Assembly: GCA_019055375.1 (NCBI GenBank) | Contig: JAHQIW010000780.1 | Span: 1 to 64,000, forward strand | Reading direction: 5' to 3' | DNA from: Parelaphostrongylus tenuis | Lineage: Eukaryota; Nematoda; Chromadorea; Rhabditida; Metastrongylidae | DNA: 64,000 nt | In this document: one piece after another, positions 50,001-58,300 of the stretch | Numbering within the stretch: the stretch's first letter is position 1 | Layout: every line of letters begins with the position of its first letter | Notes under the pieces: model-generated | The model's input: only the letters and a program-made list of their open reading frames with translations | Told to the model about the DNA's origin: nothing | Databases searched by the model: none | Program-made: the position numbers and the translations under genes

Positions 50001-53000
50001 CACAAACTAATATTGATTTACTGCTACAGGATAATGAACAACAATGCTTAAAATTTTTCTTACAAAAACAGAGAACCTTCGTGCCTACCCTGCACTACAA
50101 AACCCAAGCTGTAAGAAAACCACTCCTTTCCAACATAGAAAAAGTTATCAACATTAGATTACAATCAACTTTTTGAACAGAAAAATCATTTATTGACTGA
50201 CTACACTGTTCTTGGCTATTCAAGCTTGATTTTAATTCTAAAAGGTGTCAGTGCTATAAAAGTAACTACTTAGAGCTCATAACAACGTAGAAACACTGAA
50301 GCAGAAAGGTACAAACCTTTGAACAGTTTCCTGCACTGTGTTGTATGATTGTCAGTTAAAAAGAGTTTTGCAAGTTGGTAAGTGTGGGTGAGAGAATTTG
50401 GAGTTTTGAAGAGAGTTGAAAACAAGAAGCTGAGGCGCTCCCGCTCAAAACTATCTGTCTAAAAGAGAATTAGTCCGCCAAAAAACTGGAATAGGGTGAC
50501 TTTGCAATTTTCTAAATAGACAAAATCACAAATAACTTCGAAACTCACAACTCTTTTGAATAGTTGAGTGTCGTCTGGAACATGGACTCCGTTCTGAATG
50601 GCTGAGTGTCGGCGATCGAACGCCATGAGAGCACGAGAAACACGATGCGAAACGATGTCACGAGGCATCTCGATATCAGCTACTGCGGTAACGGTCTATA
50701 ATAGGTCATATAAGAAGTCCGCCCCGTTTTGACCTCTTGATACCATTTTTGCAATGAAATTGCATGATTTTGATGTCATTAAATAGCACATTTTCTTGCG
50801 AATATTTTAGCATACAGACTGCCTACATTTGCTTTGGGATGGAGCTCCTTAGGAAACAAATTGGCTCACTACTGATGCACGAATGCCGCGTAGGGGAAGA
50901 TGCTGATGAAGCGGCCCTTAGGTTCAATGGAGCTTGGAGCGATGACACTGTTGCAAAGAGGGCAGCCAGAGAGTAGTTTGCATAATTCAAATGTGGAAAG
51001 AACAGTCTGGAGAAAGAGTCGCGTTCGGGCCGCCCACAGAATTGTTGCCTCAAGATCATCGCCAATATTCTGCATGAACTGGGGCAGGAAAGTATCGAGG
51101 TCGACGGAGAGTACGTTGATTGTAGTTTTGTCGGTTTTTCTGATTAGGAAGGGACAAACGAAAAAACCAATCTTAATCTTTGGAGAGAACTTTTCGAAAG
51201 AGTGTTGATAGCCATTCGAAAGCTGAGACTTGAGGCTATAGTCCTTCGTCACTGATTTTCAAAAAAAGACTTTTTTGACGCTGCTACAGAATGAGATTTC
51301 TTGGCTTCAGACACTCATATTTCTCGCCAAATGGAGCTCTTTCTATGGACATTAATAATCATTCGATAGCGTAATCGAATTTGATTCCAACGCTGTGCTT
51401 ATACCCTCAAAAGACCGTTTCTCTGAAACGCAGCAGGTAAATTAAGTTGAATCCCATCTGCGATCAATGGCCGCATCGGCCGACTCACATGCGGCTGGCC
51501 GGCAGCCACAATCGATGAAGCAGACCACTGATTTTTTGGGCATATAATCGCGTAGAGAAGTATCGCGCCAGCGGTTCACGTGGCCGCCTCACGCGCCCGC
51601 ACGTGAGTTGGCCGATGCGGCCACTAATCGCAGATGGGGATTCAGCTAATTTTACCTGCTGCGCTTCAAAGAAATAATCCATTCAAGATGTGAGCGAAGC
51701 GTTGGAATCAGATTCGATTACGCTATCGAGTGGTGATTGATAGTCCAAAGAAAGGTCGGCGTTGATCAATCCCTGAGTGATGCGCCATGCATTCGACTAT
51801 ATTAAACATCATTTGAGGTAACTGAATGCATATCTGGATTTCACATTGGCAAATGGTGGCCTGCCGATATAAGAAGTCAGTGCTGCTATCCTCCCAAATA
51901 AGTCTGGTACCAATTAACCAACTCCGGAGGGATAGAAAGCTTGGTGAGGCCTTGGAAGCAGGATCGAATTACCAACTACTTCGTGCGTTGCAGGGTATCT
52001 TTAACACTTTGCGTACGGCTGCATAATCGATATCGGCAATGGTGCGCGATTTTCGTACTCAAGCAAAGAAATTTTTTCTTTGTTTTGGAAAATACTTTAA
52101 GTTCGTTGTACTTCTCTAATAGAACATGATTTTACCTGCGAGTTTGTCTATTTTTTGCACATGTGACTCCGAGGTGCAAAGAAAACTCCAAACGTCGAAC
52201 GTAATTTTATTTTCCCTCTCACAATGTGCTATGAAACCTTTTTAAAAACCAGATTATGCTTCTAATTCGTCGACATTTAGGCTACTGAATGAGCTTGGTG
52301 TAGTCTAATAAAAAGCGATCCACAGACTTTAGCTAGGCAAATAAGGCATAGCGAGTGGGAAACATAGTTTTATTTTGGCTACTACAGCGTAATACCAAGG
52401 TCTTCTTAAAAACTAAGCAAAGTGTCGAAATCCTCGAGAGTTAAGCTTTTGATTACTTAATGTCTAGATAGAAAGCTTTGCCAGCGGAGAAAGACCTCCG
52501 AAAACTCGAAAGTCAAAATGAGCCTCATCGTCCGTAAAGGGTTAGCCACTGCCTTTCAGAGCTCGTGACTAATGGTACAATCAAACAAATCCATCAGAAG
52601 CATTCTAGTTCTATGAAGGCCGACACATAAGATAACACTAATATGAAAAAAAAACTACATACCTGCCAATCACTAGCATTCAGATAAACATGGACCATGA
52701 CATTATCGCACTCGGTTGAAGACCGCTCAACCAACTAAAAACGATACAGTATCAGGTATACGACGACTCTCAACATGTGGGTAATATCCAAAGGACCGTC
52801 TTACAACATCAATATATAGTTTTATGCAGGAAGCGTTTTGTGAGACATACCATTTCCTTGTCTCCTCCAGTCATAGCGTACTCTCTGATCGCAGCACTAA
52901 GTAACTCGGGTCGCTGATGAGCGATATATGCCAATCCCACAGGAAGGTTAACGCTAGTTTTTTGCATGCCAAAATTTCGAGATGAACCAACCATTAGCCT

Positions 53001-56000
53001 CTAAATCAAGCTTTTCTACAAAAAATCCTCAGATCTATCGGTACGATTTGATCGAAAATTTAAATGAAGAAACCTGTTTCACCGCTTCTGTCACAAGAAT
53101 ATTTCGAGTTTCACGTGGTTTCGTCCTCACGATATCAATATTGGACATACCAGGGAACTTTGCGTTAAGTTCAGGTGAGACAATGTGTAGAACGCCATCG
53201 AACCCGTAGACCTAAAGTTTTTGATCGATTTTGACGAAATGAACTGACACGGATGCCATGCTACTATAAATATGACTTTATGATTCGATAAAAATAAAGT
53301 ATACGAATGCCAAAATACGAGCAAAACCAAGAATTTGAGATGGGTTTCGAGCTCGCAATTGCCCTCTTTCCTGAGGCTCATATGACACGCACTAAACGAC
53401 AGAAACCTTTGCACTGCCTTTTTCTCAGCTATATTTCAATCCTATCGGTTAACGTGAATCTCAGAATTCTTCCAGTTGTACTTCACATCGCACATTGTCA
53501 CGAGAAATAAAAGGCAGGTAATAAAAGTTGAAACGAAAACAGAAAATTTCAAGAAGAAAGTGCAATGATTATGCTAGACCAGACGAAAGAACATTTGAGC
53601 GGCACACACAACAATTAACTAATGTTTTTCGAATACGTCCAGAAATGAATTGTAAGCGATTCTTATGCAAAATCTGTCCAGAGAATGTAGTTAACAGATG
53701 TCTCGGGACTCCATATCAAATGTTCATAAGTTGCCAAAGAGCGTCATCATTTTATGCTTTTTAAAAATTGCCTTAATGATCCGTATTCACAGTGAACCCT
53801 CCTTTTACACTGTGCGGATCCCAGTACTTCTAACATTCAATTCGTTGTTTCGTCTCCTTCTTAAATTTCGCAGAATAATGGTTGAGCAAGTCCCCTTGCA
53901 ATGAGAATAGCCTGGCCGTGGCGTTCCATGAGGCGTTGTTGTGGACTGCAGGAAAGAGTTGGGGAACGGGGGTGGATGGAACTCGGCTCCACGTGCGCCG
54001 CGACGAGCATCACAACCACTCAGCCACGGAGCCTCCTTTTGATGTAATTTGCTTAGATAATATAGTAGGGCAGAAACGGTAACTGATATCATGTTAGAAA
54101 ATGAACTCTTGCTAACTTCAAATTTTCAAACAGCTTTCAATTTTGGAACAGATTACAATACCAGATTTCATACACGCACATAACCAGTTCAGTGAATAGT
54201 ACAATAATCATGAATAATAGTACAAACTTTTTGGTCAAATCGCGGATTGCAAGGGTAAAAGGATAAAGGATATAGTTTACGGCTCTAATGAGTCCCTGAG
54301 GTATGCGCAATGCATTCGTCTTCAATTCTAAATTCGTTTGGGGTGACTGAATGCATATCTGGCCTTTACAATGTCTCGCGGTGGCCTCCCGCTGAACCGA
54401 GTCAGCGCTGCTTATCCTCCCAGACAAGTCTGAGACCAGTCTGGTACCAATTTACCGAACCCGGAGGGATAGATGACTTGGTGAGCCATGAGCGCGAGAT
54501 CGAACCATTAACCTCGTGTGCGACGCAGAGCACCTCTAACCACTGCGACACTTGCGCTCCTTTAGTAAGGGTAATTTTTAATTTGTCACCTCCAGCGGAT
54601 GTCGTACATTTGTAGAAAACGCCTTGGGGTCCGAGTGGGTGTCGACGATCTTATCAAACATCTCTGCTTGGTTAATAATCAACTTTGCCACTCAGGGCCG
54701 ATTACTTTTATGCAAATGCCAGATTCTGAGCAATTTTTGTCTTTTTTACTTCAAAGCCACAATGGTGTGCAGAATTGCACAACATTGCGACTATAATCAT
54801 GATTGGCGCAAAATAAATGCTTAGAGATTTCAGGTTTTGAGGCAATATGTTTTTCAATACATTCCAGCATCAAACGGCAAATTTCTACAATGCACAGACC
54901 GCACTTACTTAAACAAGCAACTCATTGAAATCAGCAACCGATCTAGCTCCAACAGCTCTTAGATCATACACGATGTTTGTGAGAAAAATATCACGATCTT
55001 ATAAATCAAGTTCCAAGTGAAGTGATGATCGCTCGCAAGTGGGGAGACTCAGAAACCGTAGCCGGGTTTTTCTCGCAGTAGAATCACTTCTCATCTCCAA
55101 CAACAACCTCGACGTCTTGCAGGTGGCGATGAATAAGCAGACTCTCACAAACAGCGCAGCTGTGTTCGGCTAGTGTGGGGTGACTAATGAGACATCACTT
55201 TACAGTGTGGATGGTATCAACACGTCTTTGATCTCCACGGCAGTGATCGCAGTGCTGGCGCGGAACAGTTGCTCGCGAAGCATAGAAGCTCGGAATTTCA
55301 AATAGTTAATCTCCACACGATATTACTTTCACTATTGTAAAAGTAATATGAAATTCGTAAATCTTAGCTCAAAGACTTATGTTGCAGGCGAATTTTCTAT
55401 AAAACACAAACTTGAGCAACTGAACGGAAATCTAATATGAATTGATGGAAATGACGTTACCCGTTGGGCGAAATCTTCCGGCGATTTTACCCATTTCGGA
55501 ATAACTTCGTTTCGTTCGGCTTCACGAAGAAATAAGTTGTCGCTTACGACAGTTGTTGCTATCCTAAAAGCACAAATTAGTGAACAGTGATGTCAAACAT
55601 GAGGCACGAGTGAAATGAGAATGACAGTTCATTTACGAAGTTCTATAATGAGTAATAGGTTATCGGAAAACTAGTCCACACGTTTTTACAACCGTGAAAA
55701 ATTTACACATTCATTAGCTACCACTACATCTAACAAGTTTGAAAACTTGCCGATACACGAGACCTTCAAACTCGACACTCATTTTGAAAAGAATGTCAAT
55801 AATCTTCCATAGATCATCACTCCGCGATGTTAGCGGCGTTTCTCCTTGCAAAGGAATTCCACTATAACCTAAATTTAGTGAATAAAAGTATCCGTAGCTT
55901 AATTGAGGCATGATGAACAATGAACAGATGCGTAAATAGAACATAAAATGACCAACCCTGTGCTGAAAGTGTAATTCCTCGATCGTCAAATACATAATTT

Positions 56001-56092
56001 TTAATTTCTTCGATTATACCTTCAATAAGTTCATTATTACTGTGACAACAACCACCTCGATATAGATAATAGTAGAGAGTGTTCACTACCAT
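43915..56092 (-). CDS. ecd: Ecdysoneless (ECD/SGT1 family) homologue, multi-exon
   Basis: Well-supported exons on the minus strand: 56092-55957, 55868-55757, 55563-55461, 53211-53074, 53000-52851, 52734-52663 and 50695-50549, all joining in phase (286 codons). Probable 3' exons lie at 48968-48850, 48678-48585, 44745-44643 and 44025-43915 (stop). ECD landmarks: NTLYYYLY near the N-terminus, GETPLTSRSDDLWKII (the GD-IEDEW-IV block of the family), FLREAERNEVIPKWVKSPED followed by RVYGFDGVLHIVSPE (the FLLIEAA-LPKWL-PE-NRV-GELHIIP block), and NLPVGLAYIAHQRPELLSAA (LPAGIV-VLKQRPRLVAAAV). The C-terminal exons are acidic, as in the family, and the end resembles its DVDLNLV-NLLESY segment. ECD binds R2TP/Prp8 and supports splicing and cell-cycle progression in other animals. 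Introns are loaded with SINEs and foldbacks. The N-terminal half is secure; the 3' exon set is provisional. Confidence 0.72.
44111..44533. mobile_element. Palindromic foldback element, family B
   Basis: About 420 bp. The left arm AACGTCTAAAGCC-TTACCGAGGTTATTACGTC is mirrored by GACGTAACAACCTCGGTAAG on the right; GTGATAGCACAACGT recurs in both orientations around 44230-44415. Arms are about 150 bp. It lies in an intron of the presumed ecd 3' end. No coding capacity. Confidence 0.85.
44643..44745 (-). CDS. Probable ecd C-terminal exon (acidic then basic)
   Basis: Reads ESSEERSLGEEEDMDLFIRK then PKKKLKKSTAVIW, an acidic run followed by a lysine cluster that could be a nuclear localisation signal. 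Acceptor CTATCTAG; the donor is uncertain (GTTTGT or GTCATC). Confidence 0.5.
44930..45190 (+). repeat. GC-rich dispersed repeat (family G), copy 1
   Basis: It ends in GCCGCGACGAGCATCACAAC and contains GGCGTCCCATAGGGCAGTCG. Strong matches: 53790-54060 (+) and, inverted and partial, 48300-48440. GC content is far above the surroundings. Confidence 0.7.
45781..45840 (+). repeat. 26-bp tandem duplication
   Basis: TTAGATTTCTTTATGACAGA-CAAGGC occurs twice, followed by TTAGATTT. Confidence 0.9.
45841..46385. other. Unassigned intronic sequence
   Basis: No repeat or exon recognised; lies between probable ecd exons. Confidence 0.35.
46386..46500 (+). mobile_element. Solo PLE 3' end with hammerhead-like core
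   Basis: CTTTCAGGCT, CTGATGA, GTAGAACTGCC, AAAACC parallels the PLE termini at 1630 and 23571, without any coding region. The CTGATGA half of the core is exact here, but the GAAA half has changed to CAAAA. Confidence 0.5.
46627..46888 (+). mobile_element. tRNA-derived SINE, copy 3
   Basis: Degraded head (GAATTGAGGTGTCTTGTGAC, GATTTGATCCTGAGCTCAA), then GGTACCGTACATGTCTGAGA, GGCCACCGCAAGCCATTACT, CATTCAATCACTTCGAGCGA and GACAGATCAAAGCGGAACGC. Confidence 0.7.
46889..47334. other. Unassigned intronic sequence
   Basis: Nothing recognised. Confidence 0.35.
47335..47822. mobile_element. Palindromic foldback element, family C
   Basis: Left ATTTGC-type arm: CGTTCAATTGCGCATTTTCT, AAATTCGCTTGCTATTCATG, GCTAGTGAAGTGGTGCGCAA. 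The right arm mirrors these (GCAAGCGAATTTGCTCCC, CTTGCACACCGCTTCACTAG, GCGCAAATGAACGAC). Arms are about 220 bp around a centre near 47570. Confidence 0.8.
48300..48440 (-). repeat. Family G GC-rich repeat, inverted partial copy
   Basis: CTCTCCGGCAGTCAACAACG at 48381 and GCTGCGATGTTCGTTGCGGC resemble the reverse complement of the family G core at 45060-45140. Confidence 0.5.
48585..48678 (-). CDS. Probable ecd C-terminal exon
   Basis: Reads IRNEEELASVTVNSGQLRHF then ERVVNGDDVYK. Acceptor AACGTTCAG, donor GTAGCT. It needs a two-base carry-over from the previous exon, which the main donors of 48850-48968 do not supply directly; a short exon near 48735-48770 may intervene. Confidence 0.5.
48850..48968 (-). 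CDS. Probable ecd C-terminal exon (acidic, RVxF-like motif)
   Basis: Reads GVSSSSETPISGDSDNEESD then AKISKRHVRFLNSVDGE. Acceptor ACTTCCAG; donors GTGAGG (low end 48855) or GTCTCT (48850). KRHVRF fits the RVxF consensus for PP1 docking. It belongs to ecd or a downstream minus-strand gene; exons between here and 50549 were not resolved. Confidence 0.5.
48969..50548. other. Presumed ecd intron or unresolved exons
   Basis: Mostly AT-rich. Small splice-bounded pieces (for example 50078-50097 with acceptor CTTACAG) could be micro-exons but cannot be supported. No repeats recognised. Confidence 0.35.
50549..50695 (-). CDS. ecd: ecd exon 7 (probable)
   Basis: 49 codons, phase 0-0, reading TVTAVADIEMPRDIVSHRVS then RALMAFDRRHSAIQNGVHVP. 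Acceptor ATTATAG, donor GTGAGT. It joins exon 6 in phase; similarity to the family is weaker here. The intron between is almost wholly mobile elements. Confidence 0.65.
50741..50980. mobile_element. Family C foldback, left half only
   Basis: GCAATGAAATTGCATGATTT, AGCACATTTTCTTGCGAATA, ATTGGCTCACTACTGATGCA and GATGCTGATGAAGCGGCCC match one arm of 47335-47822. The other arm is missing. Confidence 0.65.
51128..51752. mobile_element. Family A foldback, truncated copy
   Basis: GATTTCTTGGCTTCAGACAC, GATTCCAACGCTGTGCTTAT, CGATCAATGGCCGCATCGGC and the mirrored GCCGATGCGGCCACTAATCG match 7735-8570 closely. The right terminal arm is cut short where a SINE begins. Confidence 0.8.
51754..52026 (-). mobile_element. 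tRNA-derived SINE, copy 4 (minus)
   Basis: On the plus strand it reads inverted: TCGGCGTTGATCAATCCCTG, TGATGCGCCATGCATTCGAC, AACTGAATGCATATCTGGAT, and a head with GGATCGAATTACCAA (B-box-like). It abuts the family A element. Confidence 0.78.
52663..52734 (-). CDS. ecd: ecd exon 6
   Basis: 24 codons reading LVERSSTECDNVMVHVYLNA then SDWQ. Acceptor TTTTTAG, donor GTATGT. Confidence 0.78.
52851..53000 (-). CDS. ecd: ecd exon 5
   Basis: 50 codons reading RLMVGSSRNFGMQKTSVNLP and VGLAYIAHQRPELLSAAIRE. Acceptor GATTTAG, donor GTATGT. Contains the QRP-LL-AA helix block of ECD. Confidence 0.85.
53074..53211 (-). CDS. ecd: ecd exon 4
   Basis: 46 codons, phase 0-0, reading VYGFDGVLHIVSPELNAKFP then TKPRETRNILVTEAVKQ. 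Acceptor ACTTTAG, donor GTTTCT. The preceding intron is about 2.25 kb and contains a SINE and a GC-rich repeat. Confidence 0.82.
53790..54060 (+). repeat. GC-rich dispersed repeat (family G), copy 2
   Basis: GCCTGGCCGTGGCGTTCCAT and TGCGCCGCGACGAGCATCAC match 45045-45130. It lies in ecd intron 3. Confidence 0.7.
54256..54560 (-). mobile_element. tRNA-derived SINE, copy 5 (minus)
   Basis: Inverted body (GAGGTATGCGCAATGCATTC, GACTGAATGCATATCTGGCC), CAGACAAGTCTGAGACCAGT and a head reading, on the minus strand, AGTGGTTAGAGGTGCTCTGC with GGTTCGATCTCGCGCTC as B box. It is the clearest head in the window and lies in ecd intron 3. Confidence 0.82.
54561..55460. other. ecd intron 3, remaining sequence
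   Basis: The GC-richer stretch 55050-55290 looks like an old insertion but matches nothing else here. No exon is seen between 55461 and 53211, and exons 3 and 4 join in phase without one. Confidence 0.4.
55461..55563 (-). CDS. ecd: ecd exon 3
   Basis: Reads IATTVVSDNLFLREAERNEV and IPKWVKSPEDFAQR. Acceptor GCTTTTAG, donor GTAACG. It carries the conserved LPKW-PE block. Confidence 0.82.
55757..55868 (-). CDS. ecd: ecd exon 2
   Basis: Reads YSGIPLQGETPLTSRSDDLW and KIIDILFKMSVEFEGL. Acceptor AAATTTAG. The only family-like, phase-compatible donor is GTATCG after CTC-GT, which leaves two bases for exon 3. Confidence 0.7.
55957..56092 (-). CDS. ecd: ecd exon 1 (start)
   Basis: MVVNTLYYYLYRGGCC starts two bases after the acceptor CTTACAG, typical of an SL-trans-spliced nematode start, and aligns with the family N-terminus (DTVEYCLF). 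It ends with one base of a split codon before donor GTTGGT. An upstream in-phase segment (56393-56309) could extend it but is not needed. Confidence 0.75.
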
Positions 56093-56094
56093 TC

Positions 56095-56101
56095 CTGTAA
56101 G
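56095..56101 (-). promoter_or_regulatory. Probable trans-splice/splice acceptor before ecd start
   Basis: The minus strand reads TTACAG immediately before GAATG of the ecd start. A start codon 2 nt from an acceptor is the pattern of spliced-leader addition in nematodes. Confidence 0.5.
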
Positions 56102-56399
56102 AGAAAACCTCGAGTTTAATATTCAGAATGTTAGTAACAAAGAATTAAAACGAAAAGAAAGAGTAAATACATGAAAAAGTGAAAAAAGTTCGTAGTTTCA
56201 AACATCTTTAGCTGTAGAGAGGAACCTTTGAACCCAAGAACCCCGAAAAAGACCGAAGGGACGACAAACAGTAACGACTAGCAAGCTGTGAGAAAAACTG
56301 AATTTCACCAAAATAGTGACAACCGCAAACAAACGCTTGGCGTAAAACAATATTCTTAACTAAATCTCTAGCTTCACCTACTCCAATTTTCATTGGAAT

Positions 56400-56849
56400 T
56401 TATGCTCGACTTAACGCTGTCGAGGATAATGAATCCATGAAACTCTTTTCGTAAGTCAATCAGGGATTTCCTGTTTCGTCAGATGAAGGAAAACTGTTCA
56501 GACCATACGTAGGCTACCACTTTGACGCAGTGATCAAGCTGAACTCTGATAGAATAATCATGAGCACTGAATCAAGCTTGGTGTAAGTCTCTAAACAATT
56601 TATTGAGGAACTTATGATTACACCAAAAATTATTACTGTTTGGCAAAATAGATCGATAACACTTTTACTAAAAGAAAGCTATGAATTCGCAAAACATCAG
56701 TCAGTAAAAGCAGTCGAGGGTCAAAATTTCATTCCACGCTCAGCACTCTACTCATGTATGAAATTGTTACCGCTCAGAATTTTTGATTCGACACAAAGTA
56801 ACAATAAAGAAACCATGCTCTATGAAATGTTAACGAAATAAATTACAGG
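56400..56849. other. Intergenic region, ecd side
   Basis: AT-rich. A 75-codon plus frame at 56614-56841 has no recognisable features. Confidence 0.35.
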
Positions 56850-57141
56850 TATTCCTAGGAGAATTGAGTGGTGAGCAAAAATTCGACCTCAGGCGGGAGT
56901 TGAACCCGAGCTTCATAAGCACCGGGGACACTTGCTAACACTATACCACCGAGGCCACACGTAACTCACTAACCACGTGGCTGATAGCTATAATAGAAAG
57001 ATTCTAAATAATGAGTGGTGAGTAACCGGTGGTCTTGGTGGTGTAGTGGTAGCACGCTTCCCCCGTATACATGAAACACGGGTTCAACTCCCGTTTGAGA
57101 CCGGATTTTGCTTATAAATTCTCCTCAATTCTCCTAGGTAT
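56850..57141. mobile_element. Palindromic tRNA-like foldback element, copy 1
   Basis: Terminal inverted repeats (GTATTCCTAGGAGAATTGAG against CTCAATTCTCCTAGGTAT) each contain a tRNA-like sequence in mirror orientation. The right one, 57035-57106, spans 72 nt: GGTCTTGG...TGAGACC acceptor-like ends, GTGGTGTAGTGGTAGCAC as D arm/A box, and ACGGGTTCAACTCCCGT as T arm/B box. The anticodon arm does not pair, so it is not a working tRNA. Confidence 0.8.
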
Positions 57142-57599
57142 AGTTGAAGCATCATAGCACTGCGAAAAAGCAGAGAAAAAATATAGGAAATCTTGGAGCT
57201 GGTCACAAAACTAGATCTTAGAATGATACGGCTATAGCGCAGTGATAGAGATGACCTACTGCGATGGCTACGTAGACGGTTCACTGATGAAATGACTCTT
57301 GAAAAATAACGACTATTAAGAGCTTCAAACAGATGAAATTGCGGATTCAAGCAAATGTAAGTGCTTAGCAATGATGCGCCTATGAATTGGCAGAATTCAA
57401 AGATCACTTGTATTTGCATTTTGGAAAAAAAAAAACGAAACATAAAAACAAAACAAGAAAAAAAAATAACGCGCATCGAGCGCCGTCACAGCCACAACCG
57501 AGCCGAGCGCGTATCCGTCCATAGGAACAAGGCAGACCACCTTGTTTGTGTGTGGGTGTGTGTACGTATGTATATACGCGTGTATGTGCGAGTCGAACG

Positions 57600-58010
57600 T
57601 AACCGCCCTTGCACCCGTCCGCCTGTCCGCGCCTATCCGCCTCTGCGCCTGTCCGCCCGTCCGCCTATCCGCCTCTCTGCCCATCCGCGTGTCCGCCTGT
57701 CCAGCTGTGCGCCTATCCGACTGTCCGCCCGACCGTCCGTTCGACCATCCGCGCGATGTCGTCGCCTGTCTCGTCCAGCTTCTCCTCCTCGATGTCGTCG
57801 TCCTTGTCGTCGTCGTCGTCGTCGTCGTCGTCGTCCTAACGACCACCAACGACGACAACCACCGCACAGGCCGAGGCCACCAGCTAATATCGATCAGCAG
57901 CTGCGCGTCGAGACGGCTAGCCGGCGGGCCGGACAGACAGACGGACGGACGGACGAGCGGACGGACGGACGGACGAACGAAGAGATGGACGGACAGAGTC
58001 AGTCGGAGAG
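57600..58010. repeat. GC-rich simple-repeat block with complementary halves
   Basis: 57609-57756 is a degenerate array of CCGCCTGTCCGC-like 6-12-mers. 57757-57838 is (GTC/TCG)n. 57925-57985 is (GGAC)n. The first and last parts are largely complementary. Long frames on both strands (up to 284 codons) arise from this composition and should not be read as genes. Confidence 0.8.
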
Positions 58011-58159
58011 AGCGAAATCGTAAGGAAAACGATGGTGGCGATGGTGGTGGCGATGGCGTGTGGTGTGGTCTGGTGTGGTGTGCTGAGCTGTGCTGTGCGC
58101 GCAATGCATCGGCTTGTCGTCGTCTGATCGCCTCCCCTCCACCTCCCCTCCCAGCCGTC

Positions 58160-58240
58160 GTCCGTTTCCTCTCTCTCTCTCTCCACTCCCTCCCTACCTC
58201 CCTCCCTCCTTCCCTATCTCTCTGTCTCTCTCCCAGTCAT
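58160..58240 (+). repeat. CT-rich (polypyrimidine) tract upstream of grk-1
   Basis: CTCTCTCTCTC and CCTCCCTCCTTCCC runs end about 60 bp before the grk-1 start and could help define a splice or trans-splice acceptor. Confidence 0.75.
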
Positions 58241-58260
58241 CCCTCTTTTCTTCGTTCTTC

Positions 58261-58271
58261 TGTTTATTTAG
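58261..58271 (+). promoter_or_regulatory. Candidate trans-splice acceptor of grk-1
   Basis: TGTTTATTTAG after the CT tract, 29 nt before the ATG, has the form of a nematode splice acceptor with no obvious upstream coding exon. Confidence 0.4.
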
Positions 58272-58300
58272 TAACCATCTCAACCAACTCTGAAGGCATC

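Noticed and set aside
50078..50097. 20-bp micro-exon between CTTACAG and GTAGGC on the minus strand, as a missing ecd exon
   Set aside because: Too short to test for homology and phase cannot be verified without transcripts.
56309..56393. Upstream in-phase exon for ecd reading MKIGVGEARDLVKNIVLRQA
   Set aside because: It joins exon 1 in phase, but the family N-terminus aligns with MVVNTLYYYLY, the ATG lies 2 nt after an acceptor, and no acceptor or homology supports the upstream piece.
57035..57106. Possible tRNA gene
   Set aside because: Acceptor, D and T arms are tRNA-like, but the anticodon stem fails to pair and the sequence is part of a palindromic element with a mirror copy at 56890-56960.
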